A stretch of DNA of 64,000 bases from Micractinium sp. NFX-FRZ (GCA_029339195.1 JAPTJF010000229.1:31752-95751); one strand, 5' to 3'; positions 35,701 through 47,400 are shown, numbered from the stretch's first letter. Notes: generated by a model from the sequence alone, not told the origin. Numbers and translations are program-made.

Positions 35701-36983
35701 GCGTGACCTGGACGCCGCCCGCCTGGAGGCCCTGCACTCGGCCTCGTCGGTGCGCTCGGCGGAGGCTGAGCTGGAGGGCAGCCGGCGGCACATCCTGGGA
35801 CTGAGCAACGACCTGGAGGAGGCGCGGGCTCCCCTCGAGGCCGACCAGGGTGAGCGGTTGTGAGCATCATCCATGCGAAAACCCGCCGTTGGGGGAGGGA
35901 GAGGGTGGGGCGGGGGCATCCAAAGGCTGGGCAGTGATGGTAGCCAACCGCGCTGTGTGAGGCCGGCCAGGGTGAGTTGGGTGCACCAGGCAGTGGGAGG
36001 GGATGCCGGCTAGGGTGGGGAGGCCAGGAGGCACGCTGATGGCCTGGAGGAGGCACGGGCACAGTAGAAGGCAGACTGGAGTGGGTGGGTGGATGGGGTG
36101 GGAGGTTGGTACTCAAACTTGTGGATGACGGCAGCGTGAGAGGGGACGCGCTCATAGGCACCCGGGACGCCGACCCCAGTGCGCACCCTTTATCTGAATG
36201 TGTTGCCCCCCATGTACTGCTATCCTCTCTGGCTGCAGCCGCCCAGCGCCAGCTGGCTGACACCTGGCAGGAGGTGGCTACCGAGCACACCGCTCCACCC
36301 AGCACCACCCAGCAGCTGGTGGCGGCGGACGCGGCTGCCACTGTGCTGCCGCGGCAGGTGCCCGGCAGGGGTGTGCCAGGGGCGGGTGTCTCACCTGGTG
36401 GCTGCTCCACAATACGACAACTTGCAGTTTTGGCCCTGGGGTGCCCCTGCCGCCTCGTTCGCCTTCACGCCCAGCCCAGCCCCGACCCTGCCCTGCCCTG
36501 CCCTGCACGCCGCCGCTCCTACTTGTCACCTCCCACCGCTCTCCACCTGAATGTGCACTTGTCCCCCACTGCCCGCTCCACCCACTATGGCAGGAGGAGG
36601 AGGCTGCGCCAGCCCCCCCAGCCCAGGCGGATGCACACGACGATGATGTGGGCACACAGGCTGCCGACGTGGGCGCACAGGATGACGCTGATGTGGGCAT
36701 GCAGGGTGCCGCCGATGTGGGCGGTGACATGAGCCCCTGTGAGGCTGCTGCAGTGCGGCAGCAGGTGCTGGGGCTGCAGGCAGAGATGACCAGCCTGCAG
36801 ATTGCAGAGGGGGAGCGCGAGCTGGCGGCGGCGGCGGCGGCGGCTGCGCAGGATGCCGAGGCGACGGCGACGCCCGAGATTGTGGCGGCGCTGGGCGTGG
36901 CGGAGCGGGAGACGGCGGATGAGGAGGAGGCGGCGGCTGAGGGGGAGGCGGCAGCGGCTGAGGAGGATCGGGAGGACGTGTGA
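29702..36983 (+). CDS. Long coiled-coil protein of unknown function
   Basis: Fifteen exons join in phase: 29702-30046, 30344-30871, 31270-31524, 31905-32048, 32505-32624, 32914-33213, 33520-33645, 33967-34035, 34220-34345, 34508-34669, 34816-34870, 35302-35414, 35702-35849, 36239-36357 and 36594-36983 (999 residues). After a basic, possibly transit-like N-terminus the protein is almost all heptad-type coiled coil (LQADLKRKAAQLDSADNQIS, LRHSREGLSSLRALADQGRE, LEAELESRDAELATAAAKLA), with a Ser/Thr/Pro-rich linker around residues 195-290 and an acidic, Ala-rich C-terminus (EEDREDV). It has no motor or other domain I recognise; structural roles at the cytoskeleton, Golgi or plastid are possible. 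Exon 2 must end with a GC donor (cag/gcgagc at 30872). Introns around exons 12 and 13 hold decayed exon copies. The first exon is less sure than the rest. Confidence 0.78.
33785..33900 (+). repeat. Tandem duplication inside an intron of the coiled-coil gene
   Basis: Two segments of about 48 nt, each with cttgcttgc or cttgcttcc, a ctgtttgccc or ctgtttcacc stretch, and ctgcaaccttgc, lie in direct order before exon 8. Neither contains exon sequence. Confidence 0.7.
35185..35350 (+). repeat. Exon 12 acceptor edge of the coiled-coil gene and a decayed copy
   Basis: The true start at 35302 leads into gcatgatggagcaggagcgg. About 111 nt upstream, after a cag at 35188-35190, comes cccatgatggagcaggggcg in the same orientation. 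The copy keeps the acceptor but has lost the frame. Confidence 0.85.
35531..35747 (+). repeat. Exon 13 start present in three copies
   Basis: The true exon 13 begins cgtgacctggacgccgcccg, then cctggaggccctgcactcgg. Copies lie at about 35531-35577 (cgagacctgatcgccactcg) and 35591-35636 (cgcgacctggacgccgccgc), each followed by a ggccct-cacagcgcctct segment. Only the last has a good acceptor in frame with the upstream exon. Confidence 0.85.
35811..36092 (+). repeat. Exon 13 end present in about three copies
   Basis: The true end (gaggccgaccagg, then donor gtgagcgg) at 35811-35857 is echoed at about 35958-35982 (gaggccggccagg with gtgagttgg) and at about 36038-36092 (ggcctggaggaggcacgggc, then gcagactggagtgggtgg). 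All are in the same orientation in the intron that follows exon 13. Confidence 0.8.
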
Positions 36984-38182
36984 AGCGGGACAGCGCAGCA
37001 CAGCACAGCACAGCGGCACAGGACGAGGCAGAACCTTGTCACACGGCGCAGCACAGCGCGCCGCTGCAGGCAGCACAGTTCACTCCCCTCATCAGAGCCT
37101 AGTCGCACAGCACAGCACAACGCACAAAGCCGCCCAGCCTTCCCCACCCTCACCCCCCGTCCTGCCCGTGTGCCTGCCCCACTGCTGTCGCACAAAGCGC
37201 ACCCGCCGCACCGTGAACAGCACACGTCGTTTTTTCCCCCACCCTCTTGTCTTCTATGTACTACAGCACAGTGGCATGGAGCCCTGTGGCCCTTTGTCTC
37301 CCTGATGCATTTCCACATCAACTCCCGTTGTGACTTTTGTTGGGCCGCGATCCTCCCCCTACGCCCTGCCCTGTCATTTGAACAACTGCCTGTGCCAAAA
37401 TCAAAGACAAAACACTTCTGTGCCCACACATGAAAGCCCACCGCACTTGTGACGCTGTGCACAGCCAAGCAATGGGAAAGCGGTCACATGGGCTAGCTAG
37501 CCAGCAGCGGTCTCAAGTGGCAGGGTGGGGGGGGAAGAGCGTGTTCACACGACAGTGAGATTTGTAAGATTGGAAAAGGGGTCGTGCAATATGGGTGCTG
37601 GCTGGTTGTGCCAGCCAGGTTGTTGGGGTGAATTTTGAGGGTTTCTTCAGATCTGCATGCATTCCACGCACAGCCCAGCGAGTATCCCAACTTATTGCCC
37701 TGCTGCTGGGCGTGCCGCATGGCGTGCCGCTGCAGTATGATTCAAATCTTGGCTGGCAGGGAGGGGATGGCCACTGGAGTGGCTACCTCCCCAGGGGCGA
37801 AGGCCTGAGGACCGGGAAGGTATGGTTAGCCACCGGACCAAACTTGTGTGAATTACAAGAGTGCTTGAGTCCTACAATTCTGTGGGTAAAGAACGTGCCA
37901 GCTCATGATTACAGGAGTGGGAGGGAACAGGCACGCGGGTGTGCAGGGTGGGCGAGTCACAGGTGTGGGCTATAGATTTGGTGTAGTATAGCATTGCAGG
38001 CGTGAGAGGGTCGGGCAGCGGTGCCCTGCCTCTGCTGTGGCCCCACCTCCAGCTTGCCGGCTGCATGCACCACTGGCCTTGTGCAGTGGCGGGCACGCCC
38101 AGGCCTGCTCTCCGTTGTGCAGGATGCAGCGCGCGTTCCTGTCTGTCACGACGCGCCAGCCGTACGCTGCACTGCGGGCGCT
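36984..38182. other. Convergent 3' region between the coiled-coil gene and the J-domain/reductase gene
   Basis: About 1.2 kb with lower GC in places and a cagcacagcacagc repeat just after the coiled-coil stop. Frames on both strands lack recognisable domains and would not splice to either neighbour in an obvious way. It probably consists of two 3' UTRs plus spacer. Confidence 0.4.
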
Positions 38183-41100
38183 TCACTCGTACTGCTGGCC
38201 CACGTCGGTGACCTTGAGCAGGATCTTGGTGTTCTTGCCCCGGTCCTGAGCATGGTCCAGAGCCTCCTCAAACTCACTGTGTAGCTCATACCTGTTGGGG
38301 GGGGTGGGGGAGGGGAGATGGGGCACGTTAGGGTGTTCCCATCTGCCGCTGCACAGTACAGTTCCTAACAACACCAGAGACGAGGGTGTGTGGTAAGGGG
38401 ATTCATTCAAGGGGGCGCAAGGGGGCTGTGGTCAAGAAGGCGCACATTCAAGGGGGCGCAGGGGACGTGTGGGCTGAAGGCGTATAGGCAAGAGGGGTGC
38501 AGGGGAGGGAGAGGCGGCAGCTTGGTTCGGCTGGTCCGCCGCGCTGTGCACCTCATACACGGTGGCTGAGGGGGGCATGCCATCTGGAAAGGTGGGCGCG
38601 CGCAGGCTGGGCTGTGCACACTTTGGGCTGCACCTGCTCGGACATCCGCCCTTCCGCCCGTGCCTTTGCCCCCACTGCCACCCACCCACCCACCCCCGTC
38701 ACCCCAGCCACTTTCACTCGTTGAACAAGCAAAATCAAACTTTGAAAGCCCTGTTAAAGCCCTTTGAAAGCCCTTTGCAAGCAGGATGCTCACTCTGTGA
38801 ACTCCGCCCGCAGCTTGCCGGCGTTCACCAGCTTGGCCACGCTCTCCAGCACCGCCGGCATCTTCTTCCTGTTGTCCCGCATCCAGCGGCGCACGTTGAA
38901 CCCCTTGACCTGTGGGTGGGTGGTGTGGGGGGCACACGGGGGTAAGGAGGTGGGTGGGTTTGAGTGACGCAGGGCGGGGCGCCTCAATGCAATTCCATCT
39001 GTTGCTGGGCGCGCTGCCGCAGGGAACATACAATCGGTCAAGCAGTCACAGACATCTCTATTGACGTCCCATACCAGCACGCCCTGGGACACCCACCACC
39101 TGGCGCCAGGATAACCGCTGGCTGCTGCGCATGCTGCCACATGAGACGTAGAAATGAACCCATCACAGACACCGCTGTCCCACTGGAGATGTGAAATGCA
39201 AGCAGCCACGGGCTGGAACACCCACTAGCGCCAGGAGGCTGCTTGGGAGGTAGGAGGAAGCTATCACAAACACTCCTCCCTGCCCAGTGCAGCCCCTCAC
39301 CTGCACCCCCTGGAACACCCACTGGTGCCAGGAGAACTGCGCCGACTTGCCCGACACGGCGCCGTACACCACCAGCTGGCCGCCCTCGCACAGCGCGCCC
39401 GCCAGGCGGGACGCCGACGCGCCGCCCACAGCGTCCAGCGCCAGCTTGGGCTTGGCGAAGAACTTGGCCTTGTCCAGCTCGGCCTGCAGACGAAGAAGGA
39501 GAAGAAGAAGATTACAGCCCAAAGGCGTGGGATTGAGGTTGCCACTGTCAGTGCCCCTTCAGCTTCCTCCTGTCACGCTCCCTGCCGCCCCCTTTGACTT
39601 TCTGAACCTGTCCCCCCAACCCATTGTCAAGCTGCTGTCAGGCTTCAGGCTGTGTTCGACACCATCCCATCCACTGTGCTGCTGCTCCAGCCACTGGCAC
39701 TGCCTGTGCCCCCTCCTCTCCCCGCCTGCCTGGCCCTCGCCCCCTGCCCACCTTGAAGCTGCCCTCATCTTTCAGCACCTCCGCCGCCCCCAGCGCCCGC
39801 AGCCACAGCGCGGTCTTCTCAAAGTCCGACTGCCCGCTGACCACGGCAATGGCGCGCAGGCGCAGCAGGTGGCAGAGCTGCAGGCAAGCAACAGGAGCGC
39901 AGGGAGTGAGTGGAACAGCAGCGTTCAGGCCTTGCAGTTCCCTACCAGCCTGGTGCGCAAGGTGGCAGGGCTGAATGCTGGCCCCTCGAATGAACGAAAA
40001 GAATACGTAACGTGGCCGCCTTGCAACCAACCCTCGCCCCGCACCTGCACCACCAGCTGCCCAACGGTGCCATTGGCGGCGTTCAGGATGACGGCGTCGC
40101 CAGGCTGCGAGGGGGGAACGGGGGGTGGAGGGAGGGGTGGCATGGCGGCGGGTTGACAGTCAGTCAGGCACGCAGTCAGTCAGCAGGCAGGCAGGCAGGC
40201 AGACATCCTCACTCCAGCCCGCACTCTAGCAGTGCACCTTGAGTGCCGCGTGTTCCCTCCCTCCCTCCAGCAGCCTGTCAGCGGCCAAGGCGGTGCGGGC
40301 CCCGCATCACAACACAAGCACACCTTGCATCACAGGCAGGCAGGCAGCTCCCTGCATCCCACCTTGAGTGCGGCATGGTCCTCCAGCAGCCGGTAAGCGG
40401 TCAGTATCTCCCTCAGCATGGCGCACTGCTCCATGGCCATCAGGTCGGCAGGCACCCGCAGCACATCCTTCTCCTTCACAACTGCGGGGGCACGAGAGAA
40501 CAAGTAAGTGTGGGCACTTGTGACTCAGGAAAGTGGCTGTCAGGTTTGCAGGCGCGTGCAGCACATCCTTATCCCTCACAACTGTAGGAGCACGAGAGTG
40601 AGTGAACACCAGTTCAAAAATGAGAGAGGTGCAGCTGGGAATGACGGGGAGCGGAGGGGGCACACGCAGCACGTCAGGCGGCAGGCAGCAGGCTTCAGGA
40701 TGGCAGGCCGGCGGGTGTCAAAGCATGCCCGCCGTGCGGGGTGCCACCCACCTGCCAGGGAGCGCCAGGTGCCCAGGTGCGCCTTCATGGGCACCACCCA
40801 GTCGTTCTCTGACAGGCCCTTCACTCCGGGGCCCACCTGAGGCGCCCGGGGTGGGGGGTGGAGGAATGCAGGCGAGGTCAGGGTGCCAAGTGGCGTCCCC
40901 AGTCTGGCCGGGCGCACCTGACCTCATCTCCCTGCAGCCCACCCTGCCCTCGGCCGCATTCAGCAGGCCCTGCTTCCTTCCAAGCTCCCGCTGGGACCAC
41001 CAACACCGCCACCCCGTCACGGCCGTACTCCTAACCACCCAGTGCCATCCCATTCCCATGCCTGCGCCAAACCCTCCACGAGAGCAGCGGTCCTTGTATG

Positions 41101-43354
41101 CACACGTGTACACGCACGCAACACACACCTTGACCACCACCGCCACCCCGTCGTGCCCCGCCACAAACGGCGGATCCGTGCGGTCGCTGCCGTACAGCCC
41201 GCCCGTCTGCACGCTGTACCTGCAGGGCGGGCGACAGATGGCGAAGTGGCAGCCGGATGGTCGGGTCAGAAGGAGGGCTGGCTGGGTGGGCCAGGAGGGA
41301 TGCGGGGGCGGGGCAGGAGCGCGGGTGGGGGCCCCACACGCCTGGGGGTTCAGTTGGGTCTCCCATCCACCGCTGCGCTGCCTCTGCGCCCCTCGCCATG
41401 GCACCCCTCTCTCTCCTCCTCCCACCAGCCCCTTGCACTGCGGTGTCCAAAGTAGCTCACGACTTGCCCCCTTCAGTTCCCCTCTCCATCCGGCCCCCTT
41501 GTCCCTCCCTCAAGCCTCGAAGCTCACAAGTCGGCGGGGTTGACGGGCGCAAAGCGCATGCTCAGCAGCACCTCCCCCCACTCCAGCGCGGGCGGCAGGG
41601 CCTCGCTCTCTACAACCAGCGCCTCCCGCGGCGGCCCCGCCTTCTTGCACACCACCTGCACACCCCCGTGGGCAAGAGACACGGTGAGGCGGGGCGGGGC
41701 AGGGCAGGGCAGGACAGGAGGGTTGGCACCTGGAAAGGAACATTGAACATGCCAATGTTGAGCAAGCCCCGTTCTGTCCCACACTCCATTAAGCGTCACA
41801 CACAGTGCGTCTCCATGCTGCTCACCCGCCCTTCTTCTCACCCCCCATCCGCCCTCACCCGCCCTCCCCCACCCGCACCCCCCCGCCCTCTGCACCCACC
41901 GTGTGCGCCTTGATCTTGGGCAGCGGCACGGCGTCGTAGCTGCCCTTGACCACCCCGAACTCATCCATCACATCCTCGCTCGTGTACACCTGCACCCCCG
42001 CCTGACCCCGCGACCGCATCCAGGCCTGCACAACAAGACAGGAAGGTGAAGGGGAAGGGAGAAGGCGCATGTGTGGCGGTGAAGGGCAAGAGGCGGCGGG
42101 GCACACGAGTGCAGGAGTGTTGTGAGACAAGGTAAGGGTTGCCCGGCTCTGGTACGGCGGGCGCAGGCAGGCCTGGTTCTTGGCTGGACATCCCAATACT
42201 GCTGCCTGGCCCCCCGCACCCAGCGCACCTCAAACCCGGCGGTGTGCGACTGCGCGCTCTTGTCCTGCCGCACGGTGATCTGGTCGGACAGGTTGATCTT
42301 CTCCACCTCGCCCCGCCGCACGCGGTCGCGGAAGCTGCCGCCCGCAAAGCTGCAGGAGGAGGGGGCGGGGCGGCGGGGGAGGCGAGGGGGCAGGGGGATC
42401 GGCACACCCCAACCCAGCAGCATCCTGGGCTGAGCAGAACAGTAGGCCGCCACCAGCCGGTGACGCCCTCTTTCATACTGACTGGACAACCAGACGCCCC
42501 TACATCACCCACTATAAAGTGTCCATCAACTCCTCCTGCATGCCAACCGCCCCCGCATCCCACAACCCTCCACCTATTTGCGCGTTACACACACCACCAC
42601 ACCACACCACAAGCGGTGCCTCCCCACCTGTCCATGAACTCCTCCTCCACGCTGCGCACCACCCGCCCAGTGGCGTCATACTCCCCCCGCTTCTCCTTGT
42701 CAGACAGCACCTCATACGCCTGCAGGGAAGTGTCAAGGGAGGAGAGGGGGATACGAGGGAGCCGTTGGGAGTAAGGGCATGGTCCGAGTGTGGCCATGCA
42801 TGTGGGGTGGGCTGGCGGCGGCAGCAGGGAGGCAGGCCGGCAGGCATGCGTGCGGGGCAGTGTGGCGAGGGTGCTGCATGTACCGCTTCTGGAAGTGATT
42901 GTTGCAGTAGGTTCAGCAGTGCGGACACGAGCAGCGTAATGGGAGTTCTGTAGCAGGCCCTTTGGCAGGCGGGGACCCAAGCGTGACCTCTGAGTGCTGC
43001 TGGGGCAGTGCTGGCCATCATGCCTCCGCCCGCACCTGTTGGATGGCACGGAAGGCTTCTGCGTCTCCGCCCTTGTCCGGGTGCGCTTTAGACACCAGGT
43101 TGCGGAAGGCGCGGCGGATCTGCGGCAGATCAAGCCGGGGAGAAGGGAAGTGCATCGGCAGGCAGCTGGAAGAGGCGGGGGTGCCAGCAGCGGCGGCGGC
43201 ACTCGCGGCGGAGGGACCCTGACAGCCGGCCGTGCTGCCCGCAGCCTCTGCATCTGGCGCAGCAGTGCCGCCGACCCACCTCTACGTCGGTGGCCTTGCG
43301 GCTCACGCCGAGCTGGGCGTAGAGATCGGGCACATTCTCCATGCTCTCCGCCAT
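38183..43354 (-). CDS. J-domain protein fused to mitochondrial-type trans-2-enoyl-CoA reductase
   Basis: Fourteen exons join in phase: 43354-43280, 43119-43036, 42719-42625, 42349-42229, 42025-41900, 41655-41528, 41219-41129, 40836-40752, 40481-40363, 40104-40045, 39877-39752, 39483-39301, 38909-38794 and 38291-38183 (505 residues). Residues about 8-72 form a J-domain with HPD at 38-40 (VSKAHPDKGGD, then AYEVLSDKEKRGEYD), which in this family stimulates Hsp70 ATPase. From about 168 the protein matches MECR/ETR-type medium-chain reductases: FAPVNPADLY, PPFVAGHDGVAVVVK, HLGTWRSLA, the NADPH-binding NAANGTVGQLVVQ at 316-328, and YGAVSGKSAQFSWHQWVFQG. MECR reduces enoyl-acyl carriers in type II fatty-acid synthesis. 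No clear transit peptide precedes the J-domain. The frame is open through every junction between the two parts, so a fusion is the simplest reading; two adjacent genes remain possible. Confidence 0.8.
39080..39335 (-). repeat. Exon 12 donor edge of the J-domain/reductase gene in three copies
   Basis: The true edge encodes SWHQWVFQGVQ (plus strand ctggaacacccactggtgcc at about 39310). Copies lie at about 39213-39240 (ctggaacacccactagcgcc) and 39084-39112 (ctgggacacccaccacctgg), spaced about 97 and 129 nt, in the intron that follows in the transcript. Confidence 0.85.
40226..40405 (-). repeat. Exon 9 donor edge of the J-domain/reductase gene and a decayed copy
   Basis: The true edge on the plus strand reads caccttgagtgcggcatggt, then cctccagcagccggtaagcg. 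At about 40227-40285 a copy reads caccttgagtgccgcgtgtt, then cctccagcagcctgtcagcg. The copied part includes the donor. Confidence 0.8.
40448..40605 (-). repeat. Exon 9 acceptor edge of the J-domain/reductase gene and a decayed copy
   Basis: The plus-strand segment gcacatccttctccttcaca at 40461 (true edge, encoding VVKEKDVLRVP) reappears as gcacatccttatccctcaca at 40561, exactly 100 nt away, with the following ctgcggggg or ctgtaggag acceptor side also alike. The copy would encode VVRDKDVLHAP. Confidence 0.88.
40990..41165 (-). repeat. Exon 7 donor edge of the J-domain/reductase gene and a decayed copy
   Basis: The true edge encodes GHDGVAVVVK (plus strand ccaccaccgccaccccgtcg). A copy at about 40995-41022 reads ccaccaacaccgccaccccg and would encode GRDGVAVLVV, about 134 nt further into the intron. 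Confidence 0.75.
42509..42660 (-). repeat. Exon 3 donor edge of the J-domain/reductase gene and a decayed copy
   Basis: The true edge (plus strand tgtccatgaactcctcctcc at 42626) is echoed by tgtccatcaactcctcctgc at 42520, 106 nt away in the intron that follows exon 3 in the transcript. Confidence 0.85.
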
Positions 43355-44494
43355 GACTGCTGGCGCGCTGTCCGCCGGTGGGCGATGTCCAATTTGAGTG
43401 GCAGCAAACTACCGAAGAGCTGCAGAAGCGTTAAGGATGCAACTCACTGCCGGGAAGAGGAGGGGGCGCGAGTGCTGACTGCTGCTGAGCGTGCTCCGCT
43501 CGGCAGTGCTCCCAACCGCATGACTGGATCGTGCGAAACACCTTCCGCAACACAAGCTTGCGACGTGACGGTGTGCACTGCGGAGCCATAAGATGCAACG
43601 TGTTGCCCGGTGCACCTCCGCTGCCAGCGGGCAAGGCTGACGTCACCCCGCGCTACGTGCGTGCCCCCTGCCCTTGTACTGGCCCGTTGTGACTGCCTCC
43701 TGTGAATGCACACAAGCACAAGTCATCCCTGCCAAGCAGGCCACACATGCAGCTTGCAAGCAAGCTGGAAACCCTGGCTCCTCCTGAGTGTCCCATGCCA
43801 TGCAGTGCACCCCTGCTGCCGACTGCTGCCACTGCAGCCACAGCTGCCGGGCATGAGAGAGGGCCGCCAAGGGCGTGTCTTCCCTGCCCCTCGCCAGAGC
43901 CCCAGGAGCAGCGACACCGCCTCCACCACTCCTGACAGCCAGTGAGCGCAGCAGCAGCTCCAAATTGTGTATGCTCCCGCCGCCCGCTCACCGGCGAAGC
44001 AGGCCCCCCCTTCCTCGTCCCGCTCCATGCATTGCCGCTGTCACCGCCACTGTCCTCTCCTCCACCATCTGCCCGCCAAGTGCATTCTGGGGTCGGAAGT
44101 GATGAACGGGCAGCGGCCCTCGGGCAGGTCGGGCAGGGTAACTAGGGCAAGGGCATGCAAGTGTAGCGGGACTGCGCACTCAGCTGTCCGCCAGCCTTTC
44201 CGTGTGGCAGCTGGCCACCTCCCGCTTGCATTGGGGATTCAACAACAGCCTGATACTTAAGGGACAACCCTGCAGCTGGCAACCCCGAGGCATATACTCC
44301 CCTGGCTTGAGCAAGATTTGTCCAGGGCATGCCAGCGGCGTCGCTGACGTGGCGGGGTGGACGGGTGAAGACGTGCGCTCTTCAGTGCGCTCTTCAGTAC
44401 TGCGCTCGTCCGCTCTCTGCAGCCGGCTGCCGTGCACCTCCTGCCGACCCAGGTCCTGCGGCCTTGAGCGCAGCTGCCCCAGCGTTGGATATTC
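43355..44494. other. Divergent intergenic region between the J-domain/reductase and GRDP genes
   Basis: About 1.1 kb that must contain two promoters. Frames are open in places but show no domain. I could not identify a TATA box or other promoter element with confidence. Upstream exons of the GRDP gene could lie here. Confidence 0.35.
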
Positions 44495-47400
44495 ATGAGC
44501 GACCAGACGGCACTGCTCCGGTTTGAGTATTTGCGCCTGAAGAGCCGCCTGAGGTGCTTGAAGACCCGCAAGCTGGTGCACAAGCTGCTCGCCGTGCTTG
44601 CGGCAGTGGACTCTGTCGGAACGCTGGAGCATGAGGGCCTGTACCACCCAGCAGTGCTGCAGGATGCGATCAGGTGACGGTGATCCCGCGTGGGGCGCAG
44701 AGGGCGCCCGATTGAAACCTGTCGGAGACGCGGTGAAGCTGCTGGTGCAGCTGCAGCCGCCTGTCCCTGCCCTGCACCACCCACCACTCATCCCTTTGCC
44801 TGTCCCTCTTTTGGTTGCCTTGCGAAATTGGCGCAGGCGGTATGAGGAGGTGTGGCTGCCCATGGTGGCTGACGCCGCGGCACGGGGGACTGCACACAAG
44901 CTGATGCCGCCGCTGGGTGAGTGGGCACGCAGGGGGTGGGGGCCACCTCGCACGCCCAGCCTGGATGCCACCGCATCCGTGGTGCAACAATAAGGGCGTT
45001 TCGCTTGGTTACGAGGGCATCAAGGCCGCAAGTATGTGCAGCACAGGCCGGGCAAGCCAGGGTAGCGTCCCAATGGGCCTGCCCGCCCGCCCCACCTGCC
45101 CGCCCCTTGCGACCAGCTGAACGCCCATCCGCCCACTCCCCTGCCTGCCAATTGGTGTTGCCCTGCACATGTTCTGCAGGGGAAACCAGTTTCTACCTCC
45201 ACGTGCACGCATCTACTTATTCTCGCAAATTCACCTGTACTGCCCGCCCCGCCCACACTGCCCCCTGCAGACGTGCTCTACATCAGCTACGTGCACCGCA
45301 TCAACCCCTCCGCCTACGCCCGTGACTGCGGCGCCCTGCTGCCGGGCCGCCGCTGCCTGCACTACGCCACCCCCTCCACCAAGCGTAGCCCCTCCGCCCT
45401 GCCGCCCATCCCGCGTGGCGGGGCGGACAAGCGCTTCCGCCGCCGGCTGGCGGACTCGAGGCAGGCGTGGGAGGCGTGGGTGCAGGCGCACGGGCTGGAC
45501 GCCAAGTCACAGACGGAGCCCTACATGCCGGCCTACTTTGTGGGTGAGTGCACAGGCTCTAAGTGCAACCATGCGTGGGCCTTGGTACCTCTGGTGGGTC
45601 TGCAGGCTGCACAGCAGGCAGAGCAGCGGCCAGGCTGGCGTGGGCCAGCAGTTGAGCAGCGCTGCAGCGCTGTGGCTGCATGCCCGCTGCCTGGCGCCGT
45701 GCTGCTCCATGCCATGCAGACACCTTGTGCGTAGCAGGCAGGTGTCCAAGCTGCAGGGCTGCGTGGGCATGCCCGGTTGCACAAATGGCAGAATCTGATG
45801 CACACATCCGAGCAAACACCCTGCCTCATCTGGGAACCCCCTCCCATGCACAGACGTGCGCTGGCGGCTGGCAGCGGAGCGCGGCGGCTTCCAGTCCCGC
45901 CTGACCGCGGACCTGCTTGGCTCGGCGCAGCGGCAGAAGGACTTCATTTCCAACGTGTGGAACGATTGGTGAGGCGGGCTCAGGGGTCATCTTGGGTCTT
46001 TGACGCAGCGAGCTGTGGAGCATCCCACGGCTGCTGTGACCCCTCTTACAGAGGTGCCCCTGCAGTATCCCGCCCCTGACCTTTTCCCCCTTTCGCCCCT
46101 CCTCCCCCTGCACAGGATCCTGGGCAACCTGCGCCTGGCCATCGACCGCTACGCCTACTTCTTGTCCCTGCGCACGCTGCCCCGCACACACCGCCTGGTG
46201 CCCGTCTACGACGTCGACCTGGTGCGCCACATTGCACCGCTGTACTGCTGACACCTGTACTGCTGTGCTGGCGCACGGTACCGCCTGCCTGTGACGTCGG
46301 CCTGGTGCATGTGCCACAGTGAGGTGCTGCCGCTGCAAGCTGTGCTGTGCTGTGCTGTGAACGCTGGCATGCATGCACACGCCACCTGGTGCCCACAGGT
46401 GATGTGGCCCTGGTGCGCTGCTGTACTGCTGCACTGCTGACAGCTGTTTTGCACGGTGCACACGATGTATCAAATGCTGTGTCGGACAGTGCAATGAAAC
46501 ATGCATGCATGCTGATCTTGGCACCGGCGGAGGAGGGGGTGGCTGTGCTGCAGGTGCTGTGCTGGGTGGCTGCTGCTGCTGCTGCTGCTGCCGCCGCCTC
46601 CCATCCCCGCCTGCCCGCCTCCCTCCGCTGCCTGTCCGGCTGCCTGCTGTGCTGCGCCGTTGTGCACAACAAACCCTCGACACATGGGCCGGCCACTGCT
46701 GTCCTTCACTGCCTGCCGGCAAGGCTGCCCTCCCTCCCCGCCCTCCCCTCCCTCCCTCCCTCCCTCCCCCAGGTGTGGCACGCCCACATGATGGCAAGCG
46801 AGTCATACCTGAAGGACTGCGGGGGCGGTGGCACCCCCCACCCACACGACGACAGCTTCAACGATCGCACCCCAGCGTGAGTGCGTGTCATGCCAGATGA
46901 GAGCATCGCCGCCAGCGCCCCATGCCTGCGTGGCAATTCCTCTTGCGACCCGCTCCTTTGCTCAAACACACTGCAACTCCACCCCACGCCACGCTCGCCG
47001 TGCCTGCAGGGGCCCTTTGGAGCGCGCTTTCCGTGGCACCCGAGAGCTATGGGACTCGAACATCGCCGCCGTGCCCAATAAGAAGGGCACCGGGGTGGGC
47101 CCTCTGGCTTGCAACCAGCACGTGCTCAACAAGGGCGGCAGCGGGCAGCCGCGCGCGCTGCCGCCCTCCTTCCACGCACGGCCGCCCGTGCCCGCCTGGG
47201 TGTTCCCGGCAGAGTATGTGCTGCCAGCAGACTGGCAGCGGGTGGCGGCGAGCGGCGCGGGAGGGGAGGCGGACAGGCGGCGCGAGGAGGGCGGCGCATC
47301 CGGGGGAGGAGGCTGCGGAGGCGGCACGGTAATCTGGTGAGCAGGCGCACTGTGCATTGCCTGCCTGCCTGTACTGCCGCGGTGCAGCTTGCTATGCGTA

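Noticed and set aside
37595..37975. Plus-strand frame of 126 codons between two convergent genes
   Set aside because: No domain, no splice context and normal for chance in this composition.
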